Part shown: positions 1 through 10,320 of the stretch, one piece after another
Position numbering within the stretch: the first letter of the stretch is position 1
Layout: each line of letters starts with the position of its first letter
From: Dendrocalamus latiflorus
Taxonomy: Eukaryota; Streptophyta; Magnoliopsida; Poales; Poaceae
Assembly: GCA_017311315.1 (NCBI GenBank)
Contig: CM029610.1
Span: forward strand, 7,056,387 to 7,120,386
Length of the DNA stretch: 64,000 nucleotides
Direction of reading: 5' to 3'
The notes under the pieces: generated by a model
Seen by the model: the letters and a program-made list of their open reading frames with translations, nothing else
Database searches by the model: none
Told to the model about the DNA's origin: nothing
Position numbers and translations under genes: made by a program

Positions 1-1060
1 AAAGTTGGAGATCCATGGTCGAAGTCGATGCTATGGTAGAAGGGGGCGGTGGTTGAAGGGGGAAGTGTTCGACGTCGAAGGGTCATGATCATCGAAGGGG
101 ACAGTGGTCGAAGGTCAAAGCCGTGGTCGACGTCGAAGGGCCATAGTCAAAGGGGACAGTGGTTGGAAGGGATGGTAGTCAAGGGGGAAGTGGTCGACTT
201 CGAAGGGCTATGGTCATCGAAGGGCCATGGTCGAAGGGGACAGTAGTCGAAGGGAGCAGTGGTTGAAGTCGAAGATCCATGGTCAAAATCAAAGCCGTAG
301 CCGAAAGGGGCCGTGCTCGATAGGGAAAGTGGTCAACGTCAAAGAGCCGTAGTCAAAGGGGACAGTGGTTGAATGGCGGTGGTCGAAGGGGGAAGTGGTC
401 GATGTCAAAGGGCCGTGGTCGTCGAAGGGCTGTAGTCGAAGGGGGTAGTGGTCGAAGTCGCAGATCCGTGGTTGAAGTCGAAGATCAGTAGTTGAAGGGG
501 GAAGTGGTCGACGTCGAAGGGCCGTAGTCGAAGGGGACAGTGGTCAAAGTCGAAGATCCTAGGTCGAAGTCAAAGTCGTGGTCGAAGGGGGCTATGGTCG
601 AAGGGGGAAGTGGTTGGCGTCGAAAGGACGTGGTCGTCGAGGGCTGTGGTCGAAGGGGACAATGGTTGAAGGGGGCAGTGATCGAAGTCGAATGGGGCAG
701 TAGTCGAAGTTACGGTCATAGTCATAGTCGTAGCGCCTGTGAACGTGGTCGTAGCGGTCATGATCGTAGTCGTAGCGCCAACCCGGAGGGCACCTACCGA
801 TTCGTCCACAACCTCCACCGCTACGAATTCCCCCTCCAGTTTTACATCCTCGCCGCCTACCTCAGGTCACCCCCGAGATTGAGCTCCCACCCTCGACGGC
901 AAGACCCACAAGGTGGTCGAAGTCGAAGCCATGGTCGAAGGGGGCCGTGGTCGAAGAGGGAAGTGGTCGACGTTGAAGGGTCGTGGTCGAAGGGGACAGT
1001 GGTTGAAGGGGGCAGTGGTCGAAGTTGAAGGGGACAGTGGTCGAAGTCGGGGTCGAGCAA
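1..1060 (+). repeat. Degenerate GTGGTCGAAG tandem array
   Basis: The whole stretch is built from short, irregular units of roughly 15-21 bp containing GTGGTCGAAG, GTCGACGTCGAAG or CAGTGGTTGAAG. The array is already running at base 1, so its left end lies outside the window. A less regular patch (about 700-900) carries a GTCGTAGCG variant and some non-repeated sequence. Open frames in it are a by-product of the repeat and are not called as genes. The core motif is the reverse complement of the TTCGACCAC core at 45.7-48.6 kb. Confidence 0.85.
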
Positions 1061-1220
1061 GCTAGCGCTGGTAGTCGGGCGACAGGGTACACGCGCACCA
1101 GAGGCCTACCAATGTACGATCACCAGCGATGGTCGACTGCTCCTAAAAATTTTTGTATGCATATTCTAAAAATTTTTACCACCCGTGAGTTTTAAAATGT
1201 GTAGTATGATAAATTTTAAA

Positions 1221-1251
1221 AATCCGTAGCAACGCACAGGCATTCAGCTAG
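1221..1251 (+). mobile_element. Helitron-like 3' terminus
   Basis: The sequence reads CCGTAGCAACGCACAGG, then a short spacer, then CTAG at 1248-1251, followed by T. A degenerate hairpin before CTAG with a T at the insertion point is the usual form of grass Helitron 3' ends. The same GCAACGCACGG core occurs in the better-preserved element at 7317-7485. The 5' end was not found and may lie left of the window. If so, the array at 1-1060 would be inside this element. Confidence 0.4.
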
Positions 1252-2280
1252 TTTGGAAATACAATGTACCGGGCCGCTGTTGTATCAGTAGAACACCATG
1301 CCTTGCAATGACCGATGTTGTGTAATGTAAGTGTAAGCTGGCTATGCCTTTGTCTGACCGGAGTATGATAGAACGTGGAGACAAAAGTTGTCTTTCCCGG
1401 TGCTGCCATCCTTGGCCGGATGATTGCTTTTGTAACACTGATGTCCTTTAAGTGAAGGAATGACATGGCTGTGTGTGAATTGCAGATGTTGCGAATGACA
1501 CATCAGAGAAACAGGTGGATAATGTGCGAAGCAGAACGAGGATGCGATTATGTGTTCTTTGTGATTCTTGGCAATCACGATATAGCCGGCTATATCGATT
1601 CTTTTCTTGTTTATTAATCGGTACTTGTTGCCAGAAATATCCGGCACGATCAACTCAGCGAGATAATTCTTTCCTTGTGGGCATCGAATCTTTGACTATA
1701 ACTAGGGAAAGTACTAATGTTTTGTTGGACCCTGCCAATTCATAATTCTCTATGATACTATTGTATTATCTTTGAATTAGTAGATAGTACTCATAAATAC
1801 ATCATTGAATCATTTTATACATAATAGAATCATACTATTCATTAATATTACGTAACAATTGTTCAATTAGACCGTATTAGGTTGAGTTTACATTAAGACC
1901 GGTCGAACCAAATAGTTTCATTTCAACAGCGAAAGCGGTAAGTAAAAGGGGTAGGGCACATCTTGCAACGGGCAAGCGACTGTGGTTAAGATTGTGCAAG
2001 GCAGATACTACCCAACCAGGATAATATATATGTACACAATCACCATCTACCCGACTGTGGCAAGAACCAACTACTAATGAAAACGGACTAAAGTCCTTCG
2101 TCTTCTCCTTTGTCAGCCCTTGGGGTGTTGTAGTAAGCATAGTCGTCTTGGTCCTTACATTCTGAGGTGTTTTGGTAAGCAAGGGTGAGCATAAGCACCA
2201 ATGCTCCAGGAGTTAACACACATAATGCAATATTTATACATACAAGGCTCAACAAGATAGGCTCGTGTTCTTTTATTTGC
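1252..2280. other. Intergenic, nothing recognised
   Basis: AT-rich non-coding sequence. Short open frames on both strands show no recognisable protein similarity. No RNA gene is seen. Confidence 0.5.
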
Positions 2281-2283
2281 TTA

Positions 2284-3504
2284 CACTACTACAAAAAGGG
2301 TAATCCTAGATGCCTTATCACAGACGGTTCAACACAAACCGTCAGTGATAAAATTACTACAGACGATTTTATAAGATGGGTTGTCTAAGTTCACTGCGAT
2401 GGAAAGAATCGTTTGTAATGAGCTACTTATCACAGATGGTTTTTGTTTCGAATTGTCTGTGATTTTAGCACATCATAGATAGTTTTGAATCTGAACCGTC
2501 TGTGATAATACCACATCACCGATCCATGGCATCTTTCCCAAGATTTCGATTTCACCTATCCATTCTCTTCGCATGGAACGGCAGGCACCGGTCTCCTCCC
2601 ACCTCTCGCCCCTTATTACTCCTACTCCCCCTTCCCCTAATTTCACTCTAAGAACCAACATTTCCTGTTGCTACTAGTTCATCCACTCCTTATTCCTGCT
2701 TTCTCCCCCAAACCGAAGCGCTTTGTCCCCTTGACGACACGGACTACTGTCGTGAGCTCTTTCGCCTCTTGTTGTGACACCACAGTTCGCTGCACAAGGC
2801 ATTCTTGTTCTAAGTGTCGTAAGAGTGTCTTATGCAATGTTACCATCGTGACACAACGGTGACGTTGCCGTCGTCTCTCCTTTATCGCTGGTGATATATC
2901 CTCTATGTAAAATTTTTAGATGGCTAGGGTTTAACCATGTAAATTTTGATGCTCGTGCGCGTCAAAATTAATTGTTGATGCTTTAGTTCTTGTGATGATT
3001 GATGGATGGCTAGAGTTTCGACCTTTGTTGAAATTCATGTTTTATTGTAGGATAAAGATATGGTGACAAAGTTTATTTCACAGTGATCATGTTCTCATAA
3101 ATAGGTCTGCTTTGGTTCATCTGCATTCTTTGATTACCCTATTTTGTAGAACAATTAGAGAATATTTATGAACTAAAGGAGACCTATTTATAAGGACGCT
3201 GGAACACAATCACAGACAGTTCTTAACTAGAACCGTTCGTGATAATAGACTATCACAGACAGTTCTTAACTAGAACCGTTCGTGATAATAGACTATCACA
3301 GACAGTTTTTAATTAGAACCATTTGTGATATTAGACTATCATAGACGGTTCTTAACTAGAATCATCTGTGTTGTATCTTATCACAGACAATTCAAGAGCT
3401 GTCTGTGATAGCCACATGTATCACAGACACATAAATTCAAACGGTTTAGAAATCGTCTGTGATGACGGTTTTGAGCCGTCTGTGATGACCCTTTTGTAGT
3501 AGTG
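2284..3504. mobile_element. Non-autonomous CACTA (En/Spm) transposon, 1.22 kb
   Basis: The left end is CACTACTACAAAAAGGG. The right end is its near-perfect complement, CCCTTTTGTAGTAGTG. Both are flanked by the 3-bp direct repeat TTA (2281-2283 and 3505-3507), the target-site size of the CACTA superfamily. Subterminal zones carry many short copies of ATCACAGACGGTT in both orientations, clustered at about 2310-2510 and 3210-3490, as expected for transposase-binding sites. No transposase reading frame is present, so it depends on an autonomous partner. Intact termini and a perfect target duplication suggest a fairly recent insertion. Confidence 0.93.
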
Positions 3505-3507
3505 TTA

Positions 3508-4130
3508 AGGCAACATTTAAAAACTACAATAATTAGAAATTTATATCACTTAATATTTTAATCAAACCATATTTTATTAAAAAGATTGAAAGTGTGCAAT
3601 ACTTATAACAGTGCAGGCTCTATCTACCATATGCTAGTTTTTGATTACTAGAGTTATATCCACCTAATTATCAACATTGGATTACATCCACCCAGTAAAA
3701 ACCAAATTCAAAGTTACATCCACTCGACGAGTTCTCATCCCACCCACAAATGTTTTTGAAATAGCAACTAACTCGAGTAAGTTGCCATGCTCGTCCTTGA
3801 TTGTGGTTACGACTGCTTGAACAGTTTATAATCTGCAAAGACTTATACACTTTACCCATAAGACATAATCAACTTGTTATGTTTCACATATTGCCTTGGA
3901 TATGCCAATCAAGAAGATCATCACAAGGCCTTTACAATGCATCCCCCAGTGTAGATTACACTCACTAAGGTTTCACCTGAGTGAGGTTACGTCCACCACA
4001 CACAGACCCCCTCTTGCTCCACACGGCGGCTTACACCAGTGACATGACTCATGTCCACGACGACTTAAAAGCAGTGACACGACTCGTGTGTCACTCCAAT
4101 AGTGCAACATGCACTGATGGATGCAAATTA
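3508..4130. other. Intergenic, nothing recognised
   Basis: AT-rich sequence with scattered ACATCCAC motifs in the 3650-4050 interval. There are no convincing coding regions or element ends. Confidence 0.4.
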
Positions 4131-4478
4131 GTTAGCTAGATCATACCAATTATAGAGTTATGGTTGTACTGTTTTACACTAGGAGTTCGTCACAGGATTC
4201 TGTTATTAAAGCTATTTGAGCGGTACCTACACAGCATGAAGGATGAAAATACCCATAGGAGTAAGTTAGGCTCTAAGGGCGAACTTGTAACTTCACTCGC
4301 CTCCTCCTCCCACTCTATAAATAGGATCCTTTGTAAGTGGAGAGAAGGATGCCATGTGTAACCATTGACACTTATATGCAATACACTTGCTCTTCTATTC
4401 GTGTGTGATTCTCATTTGGTTCCTTCGCATCCTCGGTGGTTCTAGAATCCAATCAGGGGTGCTTACAAATTTACTGTC
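4131..4478 (+). repeat. Possible LTR remnant with TATA box
   Basis: A TATA box (CTATAAATAGG, about 4314-4324) is followed by a pyrimidine-rich leader and a sequence ending in CA at about 4478, in the manner of a Copia-type LTR. No second LTR, primer-binding site or coding region was found. It could be a solo LTR or simply a stray promoter-like segment. Confidence 0.3.
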
Positions 4479-5279
4479 TAATTTTATACCAACAACGCTA
4501 TACATATGTTTAATCTATATTATTATAATCTAGACCCATCATAATCAATAGTGTAGATATTTTTTCTATGATTAACATGAGAATTTCTCGTTGTTGAAAG
4601 CGACCGTGCTGATTTTTGCTATCATTTTTTAATAATATAAATAATAGATCATTAACTTGTCCCTTATGTCAAAACAAGCTACAAAAACGTGTATTGGGAC
4701 TGTTGGATCTAAATAGATATTGTATAGATCACAGAAATGAAAATGATGCGACTTATGTCGTCTGATTTCCTGCAGCTAATTACATAGGTGAGGAGAAGCT
4801 TCCATGCAAGCGGTGGTTTATGCGATGGAGCTTGCTAGCAAGCAATATCTGCATAAAAAGAAAGAAAAACCAAGCTGGAAATTAAGTACTAACAACAGCA
4901 AGAACGTGCATAGCAATTAGCTCCCGGCCAGAGTAATTTGATGGCTTCTTTAATAGTGTTATCTCATATGTCTGTTAGCTATATTAAATAAGTAAAATTT
5001 TATGTAAAAAAGAGGAGAGGTAATGAGAGATAATATATTGTCTACGTCTTAAGCATGTAAATCAACGCAAATAATAAGAGAATATGAGGCAGAATATTAT
5101 AGTAAAAATAATATAATATAGTTAGAGAAATAATTTACTGTTAGTACTATCTTTAGGTAAAGTAAAAGATTTAGAGATAATCTTAATAGAAACTATTGCG
5201 CATGTCGTAGTGCTTCATAAATGTGTGTTTCAAGTGGCGGAAAAAGAGGGCTTTAATTTACTCGATCGATCAGTCACTT
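4479..5279. other. AT-rich intergenic DNA
   Basis: Strongly AT-rich with no supported gene. The stretch 4960-5200 is especially rich in AATA and TTATA runs. Confidence 0.4.
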
Positions 5280-5530
5280 GATTAATCTGGGTCTAGCTTA
5301 TTTTTCACTATTTAATAATTTTGTCTTTTTCTGGTTATTTGATTTTTTTGAACTTTTTTGTCAGTTCTTTTCTCCCGTATTCGTTTATACTGTCCGTAAT
5401 GGGCTAACCTGTTTTTCTATTTTTAATTTGTTTAAATTAATTATACCAAATAAGTCACCATCAGGTACAATGCAATTTCAACCAGTTACAGTGTTTTTCA
5501 GCCGTAAACCATTCAAAAAAGTCATTTTAA
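5280..5530 (+). repeat. MITE-like repeat, family R2 copy 1
   Basis: Shares an ordered series of motifs with copies at 62178-62430 (same strand) and 49857-50118 (inverted): a CTTATTTTTCA-like start, CCCGTATTCGTTT, CCGTAATGGGCTA, a TTTCTATTTTTAATTT block, AATAAG, and TTCAGCCGTAA-type ends. It has no coding capacity. I could not fix exact termini or target duplications. Confidence 0.6.
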
Positions 5531-6338
5531 GCACCCAAAAAGCGGTCTTAGGGCTAAACAAAAGCGGTCTAGTGGTGGACAAATATTATAAGCGGTCTGT
5601 CCCCAAGGATGAAGAAAGGCATCAACGATGCGAGGGAAGCGAGGAATAGGCATCAATGATATGAGGAAGCTATAAGTAAGGCTTTGTTCGTATAAACTTC
5701 TAAATTCTACTTTTTATAATAGTAAATAGTTTTTTTATAGTATTTAGATTATAAATGAAATGTCTTTTTAAGACAGGTATACTAGTCAATTATAGCATAT
5801 ATTATTATGACTTCATTTATATCGGCTAAAATCATACGCAAGTATCTCTTTCTACAATCTTCTTTATAAAAAGTTACTATTCATAAGTCAAAATCAAAAG
5901 ACAATATGAACGGATCCTAAAGCGTATTTTTTTCTCCAAATTAGGCATCACACGCTCTCTTCTTTATTTATTAGTTTGATAAATAGCGATTATAATAAAT
6001 AGTGATTGCGAATAAAAATTTTAAAAATAAAAAAATGTTGAAAACCAAAAAAGAAACATGGCATTGAACTCGGTTCCAAAAGCAAAACAAGCCGTTAGCC
6101 ACCGGGCCTTGGACTCGGCAGCCTCTGGTTCGTCTCACGTTGCACGTCCCCTTACCAAGGATGCACTGCGCACTCACTTCACGTAAAAGTGCAGATGGCG
6201 CTCTGCCACTGGTGAGTCCACTCGACCAGCGATTCCTGTTATCCTTTTGTATTTTTGTGGTCTGCAGACAAATTCGATATGATGGGAGATGTGAGGTGCG
6301 GTGGCTTCACCAGGAATGTATCATGGGCAGAATGTCCT
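5531..6338. other. Intergenic, nothing recognised
   Basis: AT-rich to about 6000, then mixed composition. Short frames at 6140-6364 have no recognisable similarity. Confidence 0.4.
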
Positions 6339-6574
6339 TTTCGGCTGCGGTTTATGGTTTTTAGATGAAAATTTTGAATTTTAGTTGTTTATGGTACAGA
6401 TTACGAAGAGACAGATACTCACTTGCGATTTTAGCTGGTGCAGATGTTGGGTTTTTAACGTGTAGATCGTTTAACTTGTAGACCCCGTCTTGAGAAAATA
6501 TTTTGTTTGAAAGTTAGATACTGTAGTAAAAGTTAAAAGCCGTCAGCCAACTTTTGACTTAAAAGAACCGAGCC
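6339..6574 (+). repeat. MITE-like repeat, family R1 copy 1
   Basis: Related to copies at 27217-27450 and 28595-28839. Shared landmarks are a GAGAGACAG-like block, GCGATTTT, ACTTGTAGACC with CTTGAAAA, GTTACTATAG-like sequence, and complementary GGTTTTTAG and TAAAAAGAA-type ends. Non-coding. This is the most diverged copy, and it ends shortly before the TATA box of the gene at 6691. Confidence 0.5.
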
Positions 6575-6606
6575 TGTATTCCACGGAGATCGCTTATCAT
6601 GAGTCC

Positions 6607-6614
6607 TATATATT
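6607..6614 (+). promoter_or_regulatory. Probable TATA box of the 6691 gene
   Basis: TATATATT lies about 80 bp upstream of the ATG at 6691. A start site about 30 bp further on would fall near 6637-6645. That would leave the upstream ATGs (6620, 6637) outside or at the very start of the mRNA. Confidence 0.45.
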
Positions 6615-6690
6615 TGACGATGAGCTCCGCCGCCAAATGCCCATGCACCACCGCCAACACGACCGGAAGTCAGCAAAGGGATTGAAACTA

Positions 6691-7068
6691 ATGGCGGTAG
6701 CTCCACCTGTGGCGCCCTTCCTCAACGGCAATGCTAATATTGCTCTGGTCGACGTCGGCGGCCAGCTTGCTCTGGTCGACGACCAGGCCGCCGCCGCAGA
6801 CCGCCGTCTCGAGCGGCGGCTCCGGTTCCACGCCGCCGTGTACATGATGCTCGGCGCCTCCTTCCTCGTAGGCGCCGCCTTGCCTCACGCAGGTGCTCAT
6901 CACGCCGTGGCCTCCGGCCGATCCGGTGCTTTCGAAGCCGGCATTGGCGTCCTGCTGTGGGCGGCGGCCGTGGCGCTCGCGCTGCTCTCCTTCCACCTCC
7001 GCCGTTTCCCAAGGACCGCGCTGGCCGCTGCCCGGCTCGCGCAAGCGGCACTCAGGGCCTTCTTCTAA
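6691..7068 (+). CDS. Small two-helix membrane protein, function unknown
   Basis: An intronless frame of 125 residues from the ATG at 6691; an in-frame ATG at 6637 would give 143. I prefer 6691 because the TATA box at 6607 places transcription start close to the upstream ATGs, and the extension is polar and low-complexity. The composition is GC-rich, in contrast to the AT-rich surroundings, as in many grass single-exon genes. From the chosen start, residues 1-45 are soluble with two short VDVGGQLALVDD-like hydrophobic/acidic repeats. There are probable membrane helices at about 47-66 (VYMMLGASFLVGAAL) and about 84-102 (GIGVLLWAAAVALALLSF), followed by a basic tail. The layout resembles small plant membrane proteins of unknown function. 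I do not recognise the family. Confidence 0.65.
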   Translation: MAVAPPVAPFLNGNANIALVDVGGQLALVDDQAAAADRRLERRLRFHAAVYMMLGASFLVGAALPHAGAHHAVASGRSGAFEAGIGVLLWAAAVALALLSFHLRRFPRTALAAARLAQAALRAFF

Positions 7069-7316
7069 TTAGACTCCATGAAGTAGCCAGCAGCAATAAT
7101 TAATCCATAAAATACTCTAGCTAGCTTCAGATCAAACTAAAGCACGGCATTAGTATGTATATTGGTATGTGTGCTTGTTTGATGCTTTAACTTGGATTAA
7201 GGTAGTTTTTTTTAGAAAAATAAGGTAGGCAGGTGTCATGTACAGGAGGATTTATGGTCAATATTGTTTTTGAGTCTGTAAGCATATGGGCATGTCTCTC
7301 TATGCCAGTATAGTTA
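7069..7316. other. 3' flank of the 6691 gene
   Basis: AT-rich, presumably containing the 3' UTR. No other feature is seen. Confidence 0.4.
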
Positions 7317-7485
7317 TCATTACTATTATAAAAGAATGAGTTGGTAGTGGTAGGTTCATTTCTTCTCCAACCGCTCTATTCTTTCAACTTCTCATCATTC
7401 TTCACTTTTCAACTAACCAGAGCAACTTTCTTCTATAGCACAATTCTCTATACATTCAATGAGTTCCATTGCAACGCACGGCTAG
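7317..7485 (+). mobile_element. Mini-Helitron (169 bp)
   Basis: Begins TCATTACTATTATAAAAG directly after an A (7316) and ends TTGCAACGCACGG then CTAG (7482-7485), followed by T. TC at the 5' end, a hairpin-forming CC...ACGG segment before CTAG, and insertion between A and T are the defining Helitron traits. It has no coding capacity and makes no target duplication. Confidence 0.6.
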
Positions 7486-8390
7486 TTAGTATTATTCTAT
7501 GTGTTAGTGCGTACGTACGTTGGTGAACATGCAGGCTACTTGTTTAATGAAATTACAAACTTGAGTATCTGTGAACTATTGCATGGACTACTAGCTACTG
7601 TAGTATTCACCACGTACACATTATTGGCACCGTCGACCTTTGTGGAATTGGCCAGTTGGGAAAAACATTCATGCGTTCCAAGTTGGATCTAGACCAAAAA
7701 GGGGTATGTGGTATATAGTACTACATGTACAAGAAGGGCCAATGGGCAAAAATGCTAGAAATCTCCCTCATTTGCATATTTTTTTTTCAGAAAAACTATA
7801 CATCGCCATAACATTGAAGTAGGGTGAAAAAAAAAAGCTTATTAGGACAGCTCGTTGGCTCGGTTCAAAATTGCTTCAATTATACTCGTTAATTGGTTAA
7901 ACATTGAAATAGGTCGATTTTAATTGAAATTGGATTTTGCTCTCGCTCGGCTCGTTAGCTCGATTCTAAAAATACTTCTAAACTAAAAATAAAATGTTAT
8001 TAAATTAAACTATGCCAATTTTGAAAAAAGTTGATAAGTCAAGGACTTGGGTAGATATCTACCTCTATGCTAGAGGCAAAACCAGTGACATAACCTGCAG
8101 CCGTTGGATCCCATCTATTCGACACACCATATGGCCTTTCTCGCAAAACTTCCCGACCCACACACGCTCACCAAACTTCCCCCTACTCGTTATCCTCGTC
8201 TCTCTCTCTCTCTTCCCCATCCTCCTCTCCACCAGATGATTCACTGCCACCATCGACGAATCTCCCCGTCGAGCCACAATGGAGTGGCAGCGGGTAGGGT
8301 GTTGTCGCCACTGCTGCGGGCATGTGGCAAGGCAGTGTGGTAGGAGCAAGCGCGACAAAGAGGCAGCGAGCAGGCGTAGTGGCTATGTGG
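7486..8390. other. Intergenic, nothing firm
   Basis: Non-coding. A pyrimidine-rich stretch at about 8190-8230 and a GC-rich patch at about 8240-8390 are visible, but no gene structure can be supported. Confidence 0.4.
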
Positions 8391-9588
8391 TGAAAGCATC
8401 TAAACCCTAAAAATGGTTTTAATAATTAATGACATTATGTGAATATGGGACTAATATGTTTACTGAGTGTTTAAAAGGTTTAGTCCCGATAAAGATTGTG
8501 AGATGCATAAAAGGTTTAGTCCCGATAAAGATTGTGAGATGCATGCTAAGGGTCTACATGAAGATCAATGTGGCTCAAGACAAAGGTATAAGTAGTCTAT
8601 GATCAATCTTATTTTTATTGGTCTAAGGAGAAAGAGAGGTAGATCGGATTATAGAATAAATATCGTACTATTAAGGGGATCATGGCTATTAACTTAATAG
8701 CGTACTCTTGTGACATTGGATCAATTTAAAATCATGCATGCATTTAAAACTAAAATTGATGGCCAATCTATGCTCTGTTTGGATAATCGGAGTACCGAAG
8801 TGTAAACGACCAATGAACAGCGGTACTTCTGTTTGCCTTGATTTTTTTTAGAGATTACCCTGTAATGGCAAGTTTTGATTGGTGGGGTATAAATGCTCCC
8901 CCACCTACTCAAGGACAAAGTTAGACACTACATTGCAATATCCTTGAGCATAGAGCATTCACTCCACACCTTAATTGCTTTCATTCTATTCATTTGAGGT
9001 CGTTGAGCCAAAATCAAGTGAATTCATCTAGATTGATCCTTTGGCACTTGATTGCCATCAAGCAAAGCCTTGGTTTACTACTCTTGATGCTTGCCGGCAC
9101 CTAGACGGTTTGGCAGGAGATTGTGAGGTGACCTCTTCAAAAAGATTGTGAAAAAGCCCGACACTGACTTATAAGTGGTTTAGTGTCCACCATCCCTAAA
9201 GCGGAGGAAGGACAACCACTAGTGAATTGAGGAGCTGAGGCTTAATTCGTGGAGCTAGTCCAAGTCGCTTGGGCTTTTCTCAACGTGGATTAGAAGAAAC
9301 CGGCAAGTTTCCGAACATCATAGTAAAATATCGTGTATCAATTGGTTATTTCTTTGTCTCGTCATTCCGCACTTGTATTTCTAGTATATTGTGATTGTCA
9401 TATTTATTTATGCTAGAGATATACTTATAGAGATTTGTGCTTGTAGTGCCTTAGATATACTAGTATTGTGTAAATTTGAATTATTTTAAAATCTTGCTAG
9501 GCTAAATTATGGTAATTGTTTTTAGAAGACAAGAATTTTTAGAACCTCCTATTCACCCCTCCTCTAGTCGGTTATTCTTAATCCTACA
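8391..9588 (+). repeat. 5' LTR of a Copia retrotransposon (about 1.2 kb)
   Basis: Starts TGAAAGCATCTAAACCC and ends ATCCTACA, two bases before a methionine-tRNA primer-binding site. The left boundary rests on the TG start typical of grass Copia LTRs. No second LTR was found, so it cannot be confirmed by comparison. A perfect 36-bp tandem duplication lies inside at 8473-8508 and 8509-8544. Confidence 0.6.
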
Positions 9589-9590
9589 AG

Positions 9591-9602
9591 TGGTATCAGA
9601 GC
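9591..9602 (+). promoter_or_regulatory. Primer-binding site (initiator Met tRNA)
   Basis: TGGTATCAGAGC is the classical Copia primer-binding site. It lies two bases after the LTR end, and the gag start follows 45 bp later. Confidence 0.9.
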
Positions 9603-9646
9603 TTGTTCTCTCGTTGATTTAGACTTAACTGTCTAGAGAGAAAAGG

Positions 9647-10320
9647 ATGGCTAGTGAGGGGATTGCTATAGGGAAAGCACCTCTTTTTGATGGCTTTAAA
9701 TATTCTTATTGAACAATTAGAATGTTTATCTTGAGGCCATGAGTCCGAGCATATGGAAAATTGTAAATGAGGATTATGTTATGCCTCTTGATCCACTACA
9801 TCCCACGAAACAAGAGGGATGCAACGCTCATTTAGATGCTCAAGCTATGAATACTCTATTTGGCGCTTTAAACGCGGATGAGTTTAATAGAGTGAGCAAT
9901 TTAGAAACCACTCATGATATTTGGACCACCCTCTCGGAAATCCATGATGGAACATCCACAACTAAAGAAGCCAAATTGCATAGGCTTCGAATCAAATATG
10001 AGATATTCACAATGTTGCCTTATGAGAATATAAATGAAATGTATTCTCGGTTCAACAACATTGTAAATGAGTTCAAAGGCCTAGGCACTACACTAACCGA
10101 TGTTGATATTGTGAGAAAGATGCTTAGGGCCTTGCCGGAGAAGTATGAGACGTTGATGATACTCTTTCTCAACTTGTCTGAGTTGACAAGGATGATGCCA
10201 ACACAATTCTTGGGCAACTTTATAATAAATGAGTGGTACAAGAAGAACAAGGAGGAGCTGTTGGAGCAATTCTCTTCCAAGGGCAAAAAGATCTCCGCTT
10301 TCAAGGCTAAAGCGGTGTAA
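9647..10320 (+). pseudogene. Copia gag (UBN2-type) pseudogene, truncated
   Basis: The frame starts at 9647 (MASEGIAIGKAPLFDGFKYS), hits a stop near 9707, and shifts frame. It then continues as a 193-residue open frame from 9739 to 10320. That part carries the gag polyprotein (UBN2-like) pattern: an ATHDIWTTL-like motif (here LETTHDIWTTL), KLHRLRIKYEIF, INEMYSRFNNIVNEFKGLG and MLRALPEKYETL. The frame stops at 10320, before any zinc knuckle, and no protease, integrase or RT follows. The element is therefore broken just after the middle of gag and is not functional. Confidence 0.85.
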
